Source of the DNA: Miltoncostaea sp050249835
GTDB taxonomy: Bacteria > Actinomycetota > Thermoleophilia > Miltoncostaeales > Miltoncostaeaceae
Length of the DNA stretch: 64,000 bases
Assembly: GCA_050249835.1 (NCBI GenBank)
Contig: JBFWPT010000017.1
Span: forward strand, 1 to 64,000
Direction of reading: 5' to 3'
Shown: positions 16,971 through 25,170 of the stretch, piece by piece
Position numbering within the stretch: the first letter of the stretch is position 1
Layout of the letters: every line of letters starts with the position of its first letter
Program-made: the position numbers and the translations under genes
The notes under the pieces: generated by a model
Databases searched by the model: none
Told to the model about the DNA's origin: nothing
What the model saw: the letters and a program-made list of their open reading frames with translations, nothing else

Positions 16971-17024
16971 GTGAGGCGGCTACGGTAGCATCGCCGCGCC
17001 GCGTCCCCGACAGCGAGGCCACCC

Positions 17025-17294
17025 ATGGGCACCCATTCCTCCGGCGACCCCTTCGGCCCGCTCTACGCGCTGCTCGACCAGATCCAGGGGGCGCACCACG
17101 AGATGGGCCAGATGGTGGAGGAGTACAAGGCCCTTGTGGAGCGGCTGGAGGAGCGCCCGTCGGAGGACGACCTGAAGCTCGCCCGGGTGCTGCCCGGCGC
17201 CCGCTACACCGTGGGCACCACCTTCGTGCGCGAGGCGTGGCTCAAGGTGCAGGTGGAGGTCGGCACCCTGTTCCCGGAGGAGGAGTCGGCGTGA
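17025..17294 (+). CDS. Small protein of unknown function, coupled to a zinc-finger gene
   Basis: 89 aa, no recognised family. The first half is predicted helical or coiled coil ('MGQMVEEYKALVERLEERPS') and the second forms short strands ('ARYTVGTTFVREAWLKVQVE'). No signal or membrane segment. Its stop overlaps the GTG start of the next gene (GTGA), so the two are probably made together and may interact. Confidence 0.65.
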   Translation: MGTHSSGDPFGPLYALLDQIQGAHHEMGQMVEEYKALVERLEERPSEDDLKLARVLPGARYTVGTTFVREAWLKVQVEVGTLFPEEESA

Positions 17295-17644
17295 GCGGCG
17301 TCCCCGGCATCGACCCCACGGTGCCCCCCGCGGGGACCGGCTGCAGCGAGTGCCTCGGCGGCGACGGGCCCGGCTGGTGGTTCCACCTGCGGCGCTGCGC
17401 CCAGTGCGGCCACATCGGCTGCTGCGACTCCTCCCCCATGGGCCACGCGCGCATCCACGCGGCCGAGAGCGGGCACCCGATCGTCCAGAGCTTCGAGCCC
17501 GGCGAGAACTGGTTCTGGTCCTTCGAGGAGGACGAGTTCTACCGCGGCCCCGCGTTGACGCCCCCCACGGCGCGGCCGGCGAGCCAGCCGTCACCGGGAC
17601 CGGAGGGCGCCGTGCCCCCCGACTGGCAGACCCTCCTCCGGTGA
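17291..17644 (+). CDS. Bacterial UBP-type (ZnF-UBP) zinc-finger protein
   Basis: 117 aa. Cys18, Cys21, Cys36, Cys39, Cys44/45 and His52, His56, His62 follow the ZnF-UBP pattern ('GCSECL', 'RRCAQCGHIGCCD', 'GHARIHAAESGHPI'). In eukaryotes this fold binds the ubiquitin C terminus; stand-alone bacterial versions are common in actinobacteria and their ligand is unsettled. The tail is Pro-rich and probably flexible. GTG start overlapping the previous stop. Confidence 0.88.
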   Translation: MSGVPGIDPTVPPAGTGCSECLGGDGPGWWFHLRRCAQCGHIGCCDSSPMGHARIHAAESGHPIVQSFEPGENWFWSFEEDEFYRGPALTPPTARPASQPSPGPEGAVPPDWQTLLR

Positions 17645-17651
17645 GGGCTCC

Positions 17652-18545
17652 TCAGCGGTAGATGTCGAACAGCGCCTCGTCCACCTCGTCGTGGGCGAAG
17701 GCGTAGCCGCGGGCGAGCGCCACCGCCGGCAGGGCGCGCTGGCCGTCCAGGATCAGGGTCGACATCTCCCCCAGCGCCAGCCGCACGGCGACGGCCGGGG
17801 CCGGGACGACGGCCGGGCGCCGCAGCGTCTCCGCGAGGGCCGTCACCAGCTCGCGCTGGCGCACCGGCTCCGGCGCGGTGGCGTTGACCGGGCCGGACAG
17901 GCCGTCGTCGCCGAGCGCGTGGAGGATGATCCCAACCTCGTCGTCGATGTGGATCCACGGCACCCACTGGCGCCCCCCGCCGACGGGCCCGCCCGCGTAG
18001 AAGCGCACCGGCAGCGCCATGGGCGGCAGCGCGCCGCCGTCGGCCGACAGGACGATGCCCGTGCGCACCAGGACCACGCGCACCCCGTGGGCGGCGGCCC
18101 GGAGGGCCTCCCGCTCCCAGGCGACGGCGGTGTCGGCCAGGAAGTCCTGACCCGGCGCGGCGGCCTCGTCCACCTCGCGGTCCCCGGTCGGCCCGTAGTA
18201 GCCCACCGCGCTGCCGTTCACGAGCACACGGGCCGTCCCCTCGGCCGCAAGGGCATCGGCGAGGAGGCGCGTCGTGAGCACGCGGCTCTCGCGGATGAGG
18301 CGCTTGCGGCGGGCGGTCCAGCGCTTCCCGGCGATCGGCGCGCCGGCGAGGTTCACGACGGCGTCCACCCGGACGGCGTCCGGGGGCGGCGGGCCCTCGG
18401 CGGGGTCCCAGCGCACCTCCTCCACGCCGGGGAGGCCGGTGGCCCCGCCGCGCGAGACGGCCACCACGCCGTCGCCGCGGGCGGTCAGGGCGCGGGCGAC
18501 GGCCCCGCCGATCAGGCCGCTCGCGCCGACGACGGCGACCCTCAT
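17652..18545 (-). CDS. TIGR01777-family SDR epimerase (YfcH/SulA-like)
   Basis: 297 aa, usual length. Rossmann motif 'VVGASGLIGGAVARAL' at the N terminus, 'VVNLAGAPIAGKRWTARRK' and 'LVNGSAVGYYGPTGD', then 'GHGVRVVLVRTGIVLS'-like strand and 'VPWIHIDDEV'. These atypical short-chain dehydrogenases act on nucleotide-sugar-like or unknown substrates and are poorly characterised. The gene follows the degenerate GGDEF gene by 7 bp on the same strand, suggesting one transcript. No terminator separates it from the convergent zinc-finger gene (7 bp). Confidence 0.9.
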   Translation of the reverse strand: MRVAVVGASGLIGGAVARALTARGDGVVAVSRGGATGLPGVEEVRWDPAEGPPPPDAVRVDAVVNLAGAPIAGKRWTARRKRLIRESRVLTTRLLADALAAEGTARVLVNGSAVGYYGPTGDREVDEAAAPGQDFLADTAVAWEREALRAAAHGVRVVLVRTGIVLSADGGALPPMALPVRFYAGGPVGGGRQWVPWIHIDDEVGIILHALGDDGLSGPVNATAPEPVRQRELVTALAETLRRPAVVPAPAVAVRLALGEMSTLILDGQRALPAVALARGYAFAHDEVDEALFDIYR

Positions 18546-18552
18546 CGCGGTG

Positions 18553-19035
18553 TCAGGCGGGTCGCTGGGGGCGCGCCACGACCCGCTGGTCGCCGCGTGC
18601 CAGCTCCAGCAGCATGGACGCCGGGAGCCCGGGGGCCGGGGACGCCCGGCCCATCAACGCCGACCCGAAGCCCTCCCGTCGCAGGCGCAGGCGCAGGCGG
18701 GCGAGCGCGGGCTCGCAGTTCGGGCCGTCCACGTCGGCGAGCAGGAGCACCAGGCTGCCCTCGCCCTCCCGCCAGAGGCCGTCCGTGTCCCGCACCGTGC
18801 TGCGGACGATGCCCGCGAAGCGCAGCAGCCCCTCGGCGTCGGTGCCCTCGGGGACCTCCATCGCCACGAGCGTCAGGGGCCGGCGGCTGCGACGTGCCGT
18901 CTCCAGGGCCAGGCCGATCGAGCGGGCCACGCCCGCCGGATCCGCGGGGCCGACCCCGCCCGGCGTGGGCCCGAACGCGGGGGCCGTGACCTCCCGGGCG
19001 TCCGACCTGCGCCGTCGTGGTCCGGCGATCGCCAT
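18553..19035 (-). CDS. Degenerate GGDEF-like protein
   Basis: 160 aa from ATG 19035. Residues ~35-155 follow the diguanylate-cyclase pattern: an opening helix, strand 'RPLTLVAMEV', helix, 'VRDTDGLWREGEGSLVLLLA' where active enzymes have 'D.vaR.GGDEF.vlLp', then 'ALARLRLRLRREG'. The signature is reduced to REGEGS (residues 89-94), lacking the GG(D/E)EF catalytic set, so c-di-GMP synthesis is very unlikely. It could be a binding or structural remnant. The N-terminal ~30 residues are disordered. Confidence 0.65.
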   Translation of the reverse strand: MAIAGPRRRRSDAREVTAPAFGPTPGGVGPADPAGVARSIGLALETARRSRRPLTLVAMEVPEGTDAEGLLRFAGIVRSTVRDTDGLWREGEGSLVLLLADVDGPNCEPALARLRLRLRREGFGSALMGRASPAPGLPASMLLELARGDQRVVARPQRPA

Positions 19036-19043
19036 GGCGCACC

Positions 19044-20054
19044 TTACCCGCCCGGGGTGCCCGCGGGGTCCGGCGGCTCGCCGTGGCCGTACGGCCGCGA
19101 CGCCTCCGGGTGCTCCGCCAGGATCGCCGCGATCGCCGACGCCTCGTCCGCGCTGAGGGGCGCGCCGGCCAGGGCGGCGTTCGCCACCGCCTGCTCCCGG
19201 GACCGCGCGCCGACGATCGCCGCGGTCACCTCGGGACGGCGCAGCACCCACGCCACGGCGAGCTCCGCGACGCCGCCCGGGCGCCCGGCCTCCGAGGCCA
19301 GCTCCGCCAGCTCCTCGGCGACCGCCACGCGCTCCCCGAAGGCGTCGTCGGCGAAGAACTCGCTCCCCGCCCGCCAGTCGTCGGCGGGGAAGGTGGTCGA
19401 GGGGTCCATCTTCCCGGTCAGGAGGCCGTGCGCGAGCGGCCCGTAGGCGATCACGCCGACGCCGTTGGCCGCGCACCAGGGAAGCTCCCCCTCCTCGATC
19501 TCCCGCCGCATGAGGTGGTACCCCGGCTGGTAGGAGTCGATCGGCGCCACGGCCTGGGCGGCCTCCAGGTCGGGGAGGTGGTAGTTCGAGACGCCGATCG
19601 CGCGGATCTTGCCCTCGGCGCGCAGCTCGACCAGCGCCCCGATCGTCTCCTCGGCGGGCACGCCGCCCACGGGCCAGTGGACCTGGTACAGGTCGACGGC
19701 CTCCATGCCGAGGGCCGTCAGGGAGCGCTCCAGGGACATCCGCAGGTAGTCGCGCGAGGCCTCGCGCCAGATGCGCAGGCCGCCCTCGCCGATCTCCCAC
19801 GCCACGCCGCCCTTGGTCGCGACGATCACCTCGTCGCCGCGCTCGCGGACCACCTTCCCCACGATCCGCTCCGCGCGGCCCTGGCCGTAGATGTCGGCCG
19901 TGTCGATCCAGTTGATGCCCGCGTCGAGCGCCGCGTGGCACGCCGCCACGGAATCGGCATCGTCCGCGCCGCCCCAGCGCCCGCCGAAGACCCAGGTGCC
20001 GAGGCCGATCTCCGACAGCTCCAGGTCGGTCCCGCCCAGCCGCCGCCGCTCCAT
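19044..20054 (-). CDS. Aldo/keto reductase
   Basis: 336 aa from ATG 20054 with GGGGGAG upstream. NADPH-dependent TIM-barrel oxidoreductase. The catalytic Asp-Tyr ('WIDTADIYGQG'), Lys ('IVATKGG') and His ('LYQVHWP') are all present, as is the cofactor-binding 'IVGARSREQAVANAAL'. It resembles the AKR11/AKR12-type of actinobacteria. Substrate unknown. It may be co-transcribed with the downstream GGDEF-like and SDR genes (8-bp gap). Confidence 0.93.
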   Translation of the reverse strand: MERRRLGGTDLELSEIGLGTWVFGGRWGGADDADSVAACHAALDAGINWIDTADIYGQGRAERIVGKVVRERGDEVIVATKGGVAWEIGEGGLRIWREASRDYLRMSLERSLTALGMEAVDLYQVHWPVGGVPAEETIGALVELRAEGKIRAIGVSNYHLPDLEAAQAVAPIDSYQPGYHLMRREIEEGELPWCAANGVGVIAYGPLAHGLLTGKMDPSTTFPADDWRAGSEFFADDAFGERVAVAEELAELASEAGRPGGVAELAVAWVLRRPEVTAAIVGARSREQAVANAALAGAPLSADEASAIAAILAEHPEASRPYGHGEPPDPAGTPGG

Positions 20055-20089
20055 TCGCTCCCCCTTACGGACGCCCCGTCCGGTGGAGC

Positions 20090-20548
20090 CTACGACCCCC
20101 CGCCGGCCGAGGACGGGGTGACGGCCACGAGCAGCCCGCCGTCGTCGTCGTACGCCGGGAAGAAGTCGGCGACGGCGCGGATGTCCTCGGGAGACCCGTT
20201 GAACCGGTAGGTGCAGGGCACGCCGAGCACCCGCACGCCCCACTCCAGGCTGCGGTCCGCGGGGTCGCCGTCCGGGTAGCCGCCCATCCCGAGGCGCTCG
20301 GAGAACTCGTGGCCGAGCAGGTCGCCCTCCTCGTAGCCGGTCACGGCGAACGACGAGTGCCCGGCGACCAGGATCCGGCGGTCCTTGTCGCACACGATGA
20401 GCGCGGTCTTGGGGCTCGCGTAGTAGTCCTCGAGCAGCTCGAAGGCGAAGCCGAAGCCGCAGCGCGAGCACCCGCGCGGCTGGTGGCGGACGTTCCGCTC
20501 GCTGCCGCTCTCGCGGTAGGCGCAGCGGGGGCACAGGAAGACGGGCAT
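20090..20548 (-). CDS. Zinc-ribbon plus PAS-domain protein
   Basis: 152 aa. Cys6/Cys9 ('CPRC') and Cys27/Cys30 ('CSRC') form an N-terminal zinc ribbon; residues ~40-130 form a PAS-like domain ('ALIVCDKDRRILVAGHSSFA', 'TGYEEGDLLGHEF'). No kinase or other output domain follows. A soluble single-module sensor that could bind nucleic acid or a protein through the ribbon is possible. It precedes the AKR gene on the same strand (35-bp gap). Confidence 0.75.
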   Translation of the reverse strand: MPVFLCPRCAYRESGSERNVRHQPRGCSRCGFGFAFELLEDYYASPKTALIVCDKDRRILVAGHSSFAVTGYEEGDLLGHEFSERLGMGGYPDGDPADRSLEWGVRVLGVPCTYRFNGSPEDIRAVADFFPAYDDDGGLLVAVTPSSAGGGS

Positions 20549-20666
20549 CAGCCCATCGTAGCGAGGCGCGCGAGCACCCCCGCGCCGCGCGCCCGCGCGG
20601 ATCAAGACGGCCCCCGGCGAGGCCGATACACGGGCTGCACGAAGCGATCCAACGGAGTGGATTCGA

Positions 20667-22901
20667 GTGATCTCGGGCAGGATTCGCCCGAGGGGCCGGC
20701 ACGGATGCCGTGGTGCACGGGCCCTCGTCGCAGCCATGGTCGGCACCCTCGGCGCGGTTCTCGCGCCGGTCGCGGGCGCCGCCGTCTCGCCCACCCTGGA
20801 CACCCGCCTCGGCACCGCCGCGGCCGGGGACGAGATCGCCGTCGTCGCCACCCTCGGCGCCCAGGTCGACGGGTCGGCCTACGAGGACCGTCCCGCCGCG
20901 CTCCTGCGCGCCCTGCGCCGCACCGCGGGCGCGACCCAGCCCGGGGTCGCCGACGCGGTCGACGGGCCGGTGCGCTCCTACTGGCTCGTCAACGCGATCG
21001 CCTTCACCGGCACCCCGGACGAGATCCGCGCCGTCGCCGCCGACCCGGCCGTCGCCGCGGTCGACCTCGACGTGCCGGTCCGCATCGCCGACGCCACGCT
21101 CCTGTCCCAGAACCCCTTCCCGGACGCCGGCGGCGGCAACTGGGGGCTCGCGAAGACCCGCGTTAACGCGGTCTGGGCGGGCCACGGCCTGCGCGGCGCG
21201 GGCGTCACGGTCGGCACCATCGACACCGGCGTCGACCCCGCGGCCCCCGCGCTGGCCGGCCGCATCGCCGCCTGGCGCGACTTCATCGGCGGCTCGCCCA
21301 CCCCGTTCGACGACAACGGCCACGGCACCCACACGGCGGGCACGATCGCCGGGGGGTCCGCGGGCGGCGCGCCGATCGGCGTGGCCCCCGAGGCCCGGCT
21401 CGTCGTGGCACGCGCCATGGGCTCCAACGGCGTCGGCCCCGGCAGCGCCCTGCTGGCGGCGGCCGAGTGGATGACCGACCCGGACGGGAACCCGGCGACG
21501 GCCGACCAGCCGGACGTGGTGAACAACTCGTGGTCGGCCGCGAACGCCAACGACACCTGGTTCCGCCCGATGATGCGCCGCTGGCTGGAGCTGGGCATCG
21601 TGCCCGTGTTCGCCGCGGGCAACTCGGGCCCCGGCCCCGGCTCCATCGGCAGCCCCGCCGGCTACCCGGAGGCGATCGCGGTCGGCGCGATCGACCCGGA
21701 CGACGCGGTCCCGTCGTTCTCGGCCCGCGGCCCCATCACCTGGCAGGACGCCGACGGCCTCGGCCCGGCGGCCGGCACGGTCCTGGCCAAGCCCGACCTC
21801 GTGGCCCCGGGCGTCGGCGTCGTGTCGAGCGTCGGCGCCGGCTACCTCGCCTACTCCGGCACCTCCATGGCCGCGCCGCACGTCGCGGGAATCGCCGCGC
21901 TCATGCGCCAGGCGAGCCCCGGCATGACCCCGGCCGCCATCGCGGACGCCCTGCGCGCGAGCGCCGTGGACATCGGCGCACCGGGCCCCGACCCGGCCTC
22001 CGGCCACGGGCGCGTCGACGCCGTCCGCGCCCTGGAGGGGGCCCTCGGCCCCGCCCCCGACACGCGGTTCACGCGGACGCCGCCGGCGGCGACCAACGCC
22101 CGCAGCCTCTCCTACGCCGTGGCCCTCTCCGGCGGCGGCGTTGCCGTGCGCACCCGGGTCGACGGCGGCGAGTGGAGCGCGCCGACGGCAGAGACGGCCC
22201 TGGCGCTGGAGCTCCCGGAGGGCCGCCACGTGGTCGAGGCCCAGGCCATCGACGCCGTGGGCACGGGCGACCCGACGCCGGCCCGCCACGCCGTCACGGT
22301 GGACCGCACCCGCCCGAAGGTCGTGATCCGCATGAGCCGCCGGGGCACGGCGACCGTCTTCCGCGGCCGCGTCAGCGACGCCGGCAGCGGCGCACCCGGC
22401 TCCTCCCTGCGCTGGAGCTTCGGCCCCGGCGAGCTCGCCCGCGGCGCCACGGTCACCCGCCGCTTCGGCGAGGCCCGCCCCCGCCGTGTCGTGCTCACCG
22501 GCCGCGACGCCGCGGGCAACGAGGCCTACGTGACCCGCTCCTTCCGTCCCCGCGCCGCGACCGCGGTCCGCGGCCTGCGGGTGAGCCCGCGCGCCTCGCG
22601 GCGCGGCGGGACCGTGAGGATCACCGGCCGCCTCGTGCGCCCCGCGCGCCTGACGGCGACCCTCCGGCCGGTCCGCGCGACGGCGGCGACGGCGGCGCAC
22701 GGCCCCGCGGCCTCCTTCACGCCCGTCAGGGTGGGCGCCCCCGTGCGGCGCGCCCGCGCCGCGACGGACGACGGCGGGTTCGGGCTGCGCATCCGCGCCG
22801 GGGGCCTGCGGCGCGGCACCTACGTCCTGGAGCTCCGTGCGTCCGAGCGGGGGACCGACCTCGGAGCACTACGCCTGACCCGGGCGGTACGGGTCGAATA
22901 G
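20667..22901 (+). CDS. Secreted subtilisin-family (S8) serine protease
   Basis: 744 aa. Signal peptide about 1-38, then a propeptide-like region, then the peptidase with triad Asp186 ('TIDTGVD'), His219 ('GHGTHTAG') and Ser400 ('GTSMAAPH'), plus the oxyanion Asn319 ('AAGNSGP'), so it should be active. After ~residue 455 come two or three beta-sandwich-like repeats ending in an Arg-rich C-terminal domain, similar to other exported proteins here. Typical role: extracellular protein degradation. GTG start at 20667 with a weak site (GGAG 9 nt upstream). Confidence 0.93.
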   Translation: MISGRIRPRGRHGCRGARALVAAMVGTLGAVLAPVAGAAVSPTLDTRLGTAAAGDEIAVVATLGAQVDGSAYEDRPAALLRALRRTAGATQPGVADAVDGPVRSYWLVNAIAFTGTPDEIRAVAADPAVAAVDLDVPVRIADATLLSQNPFPDAGGGNWGLAKTRVNAVWAGHGLRGAGVTVGTIDTGVDPAAPALAGRIAAWRDFIGGSPTPFDDNGHGTHTAGTIAGGSAGGAPIGVAPEARLVVARAMGSNGVGPGSALLAAAEWMTDPDGNPATADQPDVVNNSWSAANANDTWFRPMMRRWLELGIVPVFAAGNSGPGPGSIGSPAGYPEAIAVGAIDPDDAVPSFSARGPITWQDADGLGPAAGTVLAKPDLVAPGVGVVSSVGAGYLAYSGTSMAAPHVAGIAALMRQASPGMTPAAIADALRASAVDIGAPGPDPASGHGRVDAVRALEGALGPAPDTRFTRTPPAATNARSLSYAVALSGGGVAVRTRVDGGEWSAPTAETALALELPEGRHVVEAQAIDAVGTGDPTPARHAVTVDRTRPKVVIRMSRRGTATVFRGRVSDAGSGAPGSSLRWSFGPGELARGATVTRRFGEARPRRVVLTGRDAAGNEAYVTRSFRPRAATAVRGLRVSPRASRRGGTVRITGRLVRPARLTATLRPVRATAATAAHGPAASFTPVRVGAPVRRARAATDDGGFGLRIRAGGLRRGTYVLELRASERGTDLGALRLTRAVRVE

Positions 22902-22941
22902 GTAGGGACGCGGGGGGCCGCGGTCCCTATGGTCCCCACTC

Positions 22942-23760
22942 GTGTCCTGGTTCGAAGCAGTCGTCCTGGGGATCGTCCAGGGGCTCACCGAGTTCCTGCC
23001 CATCTCCAGCACCGGCCACCTGCGCATCGTCCCCGCCTTCGCCGGCTGGGAGGATCCGGGGGCCCTTTTCACCGCCGTCATCCAGCTCGGGACGATGGCC
23101 GCGGTGGTCATCTACTTCTGGAAGGACCTGGTCAGGATCACGACCGTGTGGCTGCGCAGCCTGCGCGACCCGGGCCTGCGCCGCGAGCTCGACGCGCGGA
23201 TGGGCTGGTACATCATCCTCGCGACGATCCCGATCGGGGTCTTCGGCCTGGCGTTCAACGACCAGATCGAGACGGGGGCGCGCAACCTCTACCTGATCGG
23301 CGTCGTCCTGATCGTGCTCGGCCTGATCCTGCTGGCGGCCGACCAGCTCGGCAAGAAGGTGCGCACGCTGGACCAGGTGAACCGCACGGACGCCATCTGG
23401 GTCGGCTTCGCCCAGGCCCTGGCCCTCATCCCCGGCACCTCGCGGTCGGGGGCGACGATCACGGCCGGCCTGTTCCTGGGGATGCAGCGGGAGGCCGCGG
23501 CGCGGTTCTCGTTCCTGCTGTCGATCCCCGCGATCGTGCTGAGCGGCCTCTACGGCCTCACCGAGCTCGTGTCGGGCGAGGAGGACGTCGACTTCGGCGC
23601 CCTCGCGATCGCGACGATCGCCGCCTTCATCGTCGGCTACATCTCGATCGCGTTCCTGCTCAAGTGGCTCGCGAATCACTCGCTCATGATCTTCGTCGTC
23701 TACCGCGTGATCCTGGGCACCCTCGTGCTGGTGCTCACGGCGACCGGGACGATCTCCTAG
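22942..23760 (+). CDS. uppP: Undecaprenyl-diphosphatase UppP (BacA)
   Basis: 272 aa, normal length. Integral membrane enzyme that recycles the lipid carrier of cell-wall synthesis by removing one phosphate from undecaprenyl pyrophosphate. Both signature regions are present: 'GIVQGLTEFLPISSTGHL' (Glu-rich motif) and 'LIPGTSRSGATIT'. Overexpression of such proteins gives bacitracin resistance in other bacteria. GTG start at 22942. A large stem-loop region follows the stop. Confidence 0.96.
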   Translation: MSWFEAVVLGIVQGLTEFLPISSTGHLRIVPAFAGWEDPGALFTAVIQLGTMAAVVIYFWKDLVRITTVWLRSLRDPGLRRELDARMGWYIILATIPIGVFGLAFNDQIETGARNLYLIGVVLIVLGLILLAADQLGKKVRTLDQVNRTDAIWVGFAQALALIPGTSRSGATITAGLFLGMQREAAARFSFLLSIPAIVLSGLYGLTELVSGEEDVDFGALAIATIAAFIVGYISIAFLLKWLANHSLMIFVVYRVILGTLVLVLTATGTIS

Positions 23761-23789
23761 GAGAGCTCCGCCGCGGGAGTGCCGTATGG

Positions 23790-23898
23790 GTTTCGCGAGC
23801 GAATCGCCCGCGAGGCAAGGACGCAGATCCTCGGCGATAGCGGTGTCCTATCGCCGAGGTCGAGGACGCCGCCTCGCGATGCGATGCAGCCGCGAAAC
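23790..23898. other. 109-nt nested stem-loop between convergent genes
   Basis: Three perfect nested stems: GTTTCGCG (23790-23797) with CGCGAAAC (23891-23898); CGCGAGGC (23809-23816) with GCCTCGCG (23871-23878); CCTCGGCGATAG (23829-23840) with CTATCGCCGAGG (23848-23859), loop CGGTGTC. This is far more order than a plain terminator needs. It could be a structured RNA, a small non-autonomous mobile element, or a double terminator for uppP and rsbV. Confidence 0.65.
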
Positions 23899-23923
23899 AC
23901 CACGGGACTTCCGGGACGGAGCG

Positions 23924-24250
23924 CTACAGCTCCGCCCGCTCGAACTCGCCGGTCAGATCGACCAGCTCGAGCACCCGGTTGACGGCGTCGGACGGGTTCG
24001 CGATCGCGAACGACCGCCCCGCGTCGGCGCAGGCCTGGCGGGCCTCGAGCAGCGAGCGCAGACCCGAGGAGTCCATGAACTGGATGCCCCTCAGGTCGAG
24101 GACCACGGGGGTCGTCCCCTCGGCGGGGAGCGCCTGCAGGAGCCGCGGGGCGCCGGTCAGGTCGAGCTCCCCGGTGGCGACGATGACGACGGAGTGGTCC
24201 ACGTCGTCGCGGATCTCCGCGCGGAAGGTCGAGATGGTCTCGTCGGGCAC
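23924..24250 (-). CDS. rsbV: Anti-sigma factor antagonist (RsbV/SpoIIAA-like STAS protein)
   Basis: 108 aa STAS domain with 'VVLDLRGIQFMDSSGLRSLL'; Ser61 corresponds to the serine phosphorylated by RsbW-type kinases. In partner switching, unphosphorylated RsbV binds the anti-sigma factor and frees the sigma factor. It is divergent from the sigma gene across 106 bp. GTG start at 24248-24250. Together with the next two genes it makes a complete switch. Confidence 0.9.
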   Translation of the reverse strand: MPDETISTFRAEIRDDVDHSVVIVATGELDLTGAPRLLQALPAEGTTPVVLDLRGIQFMDSSGLRSLLEARQACADAGRSFAIANPSDAVNRVLELVDLTGEFERAEL

Positions 24251-24280
24251 GAAACGACCTTAGCAAGCCGTCGCAGTCAG

Positions 24281-24305
24281 GTTTGCCCCCTCGGCGGGAG
24301 GGCAT
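24281..24305 (+). promoter_or_regulatory. SigB/SigF-type promoter (GTTT..GGGCAT)
   Basis: GTTTGC (24281-24286), 13 bp, GGGCAT (24300-24305), about 50 bp before the sigma gene. This fits the known SigB/SigF consensus GTTT-N12-16-GGGTAT with one change in the -10 box. It suggests positive autoregulation, as in Bacillus and Streptomyces. Based on sequence match only. Confidence 0.6.
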
Positions 24306-24356
24306 GATGGGCGGTGCGCGGCGCCCCGACGGAACCGCGCCGGAAAGGTCCGTCCG

Positions 24357-25079
24357 ATGCCCGCAGGTCGCACAATCGACGCCGACGAGCGCGAGCGCCT
24401 CATCGTCGAGCACCTCCCGCTGGTGCGCGGCCTGGCCCGCCGCTACGCGGACCGCGGCGAGCCCCTCGACGACCTCGTCCAGGTCGGCACGATCGGACTC
24501 ATCAAGGCGATCGACCGCTTCGAGCCCGAGCGCGGCTACAAGCTCGCGAGCTTCGCGACGCCGACGATCCTGGGCGAGATCCGCCGCCACTTCCGCGACC
24601 GCTCCTGGACCGTCCGCGTGCCCCGGGGCATCCAGGAGGCGCGCGCCCAGATCTCCCACGCCGTCGCCGAGCTGTCGGCCGAGAACGGACGCAGCCCGTC
24701 GGTGCGGGAGATCGCCGAGGCCACCGGCCTGCAGGTCGACGACGTGCTGGACGCCCTGGCGGCCGGCAGCGCCCAGCGGCCGGCACCCCTCGCCTCGCCC
24801 GGCGGCGAGGGCGAGGACGACGTCGGCATCGCGGTCGGCCTGGAGGACGAGGGCTTCGACCGGGCCGAGGACCGGGCCACGCTGGACGCCGGGCTCGCCG
24901 CCCTGCCCGCCCGCGAGCGGGTCATCCTGCACCTGCGCTTCGAGGAGGGCCTCACCCAGTCGCAGATCGCCGAGAGGATCGGCGTGTCGCAGATGCACGT
25001 CTCCCGGCTCATCCGCCGGGCCCTCGAGACGCTGCGGGACGCGGCGGGCGACATCGACCCCGGCGTGCCCGGCACGTGA
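24357..25079 (+). CDS. SigB/SigF-family stress sigma factor
   Basis: 240 aa. Region 2 ('EHLPLVRGLARRYADRGEPL', 'DLVQVGTIGLIKAIDRFEPE', 'YKLASFATPTILGEIRRHFR'), region 3 ('VRVPRGIQEARAQISHAVAE') and region 4 ('GLTQSQIAERIGVSQMHVSR') are all present, matching the SigB/F/G group controlled by partner switching. It is flanked by the RsbV gene (divergent) and the RsbW gene (downstream), so its activity is likely held by RsbW and released on stress. The upstream promoter suggests self-activation. Confidence 0.94.
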   Translation: MPAGRTIDADERERLIVEHLPLVRGLARRYADRGEPLDDLVQVGTIGLIKAIDRFEPERGYKLASFATPTILGEIRRHFRDRSWTVRVPRGIQEARAQISHAVAELSAENGRSPSVREIAEATGLQVDDVLDALAAGSAQRPAPLASPGGEGEDDVGIAVGLEDEGFDRAEDRATLDAGLAALPARERVILHLRFEEGLTQSQIAERIGVSQMHVSRLIRRALETLRDAAGDIDPGVPGT

Positions 25080-25170
25080 CATGGGGAGTTTGCCGCCGAC
25101 GGCCGCGGGGAACGGGGCGTGTGGCGCCCAGCCGTTCGGGGGCGACGGAATCGCCGACCGTGGAGATAGA

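Noticed and set aside
19044..22700. A 1218-codon minus-strand frame
   Set aside because: Only the aldo/keto reductase (from ATG 20054) is real; the rest runs antisense to the subtilase gene.
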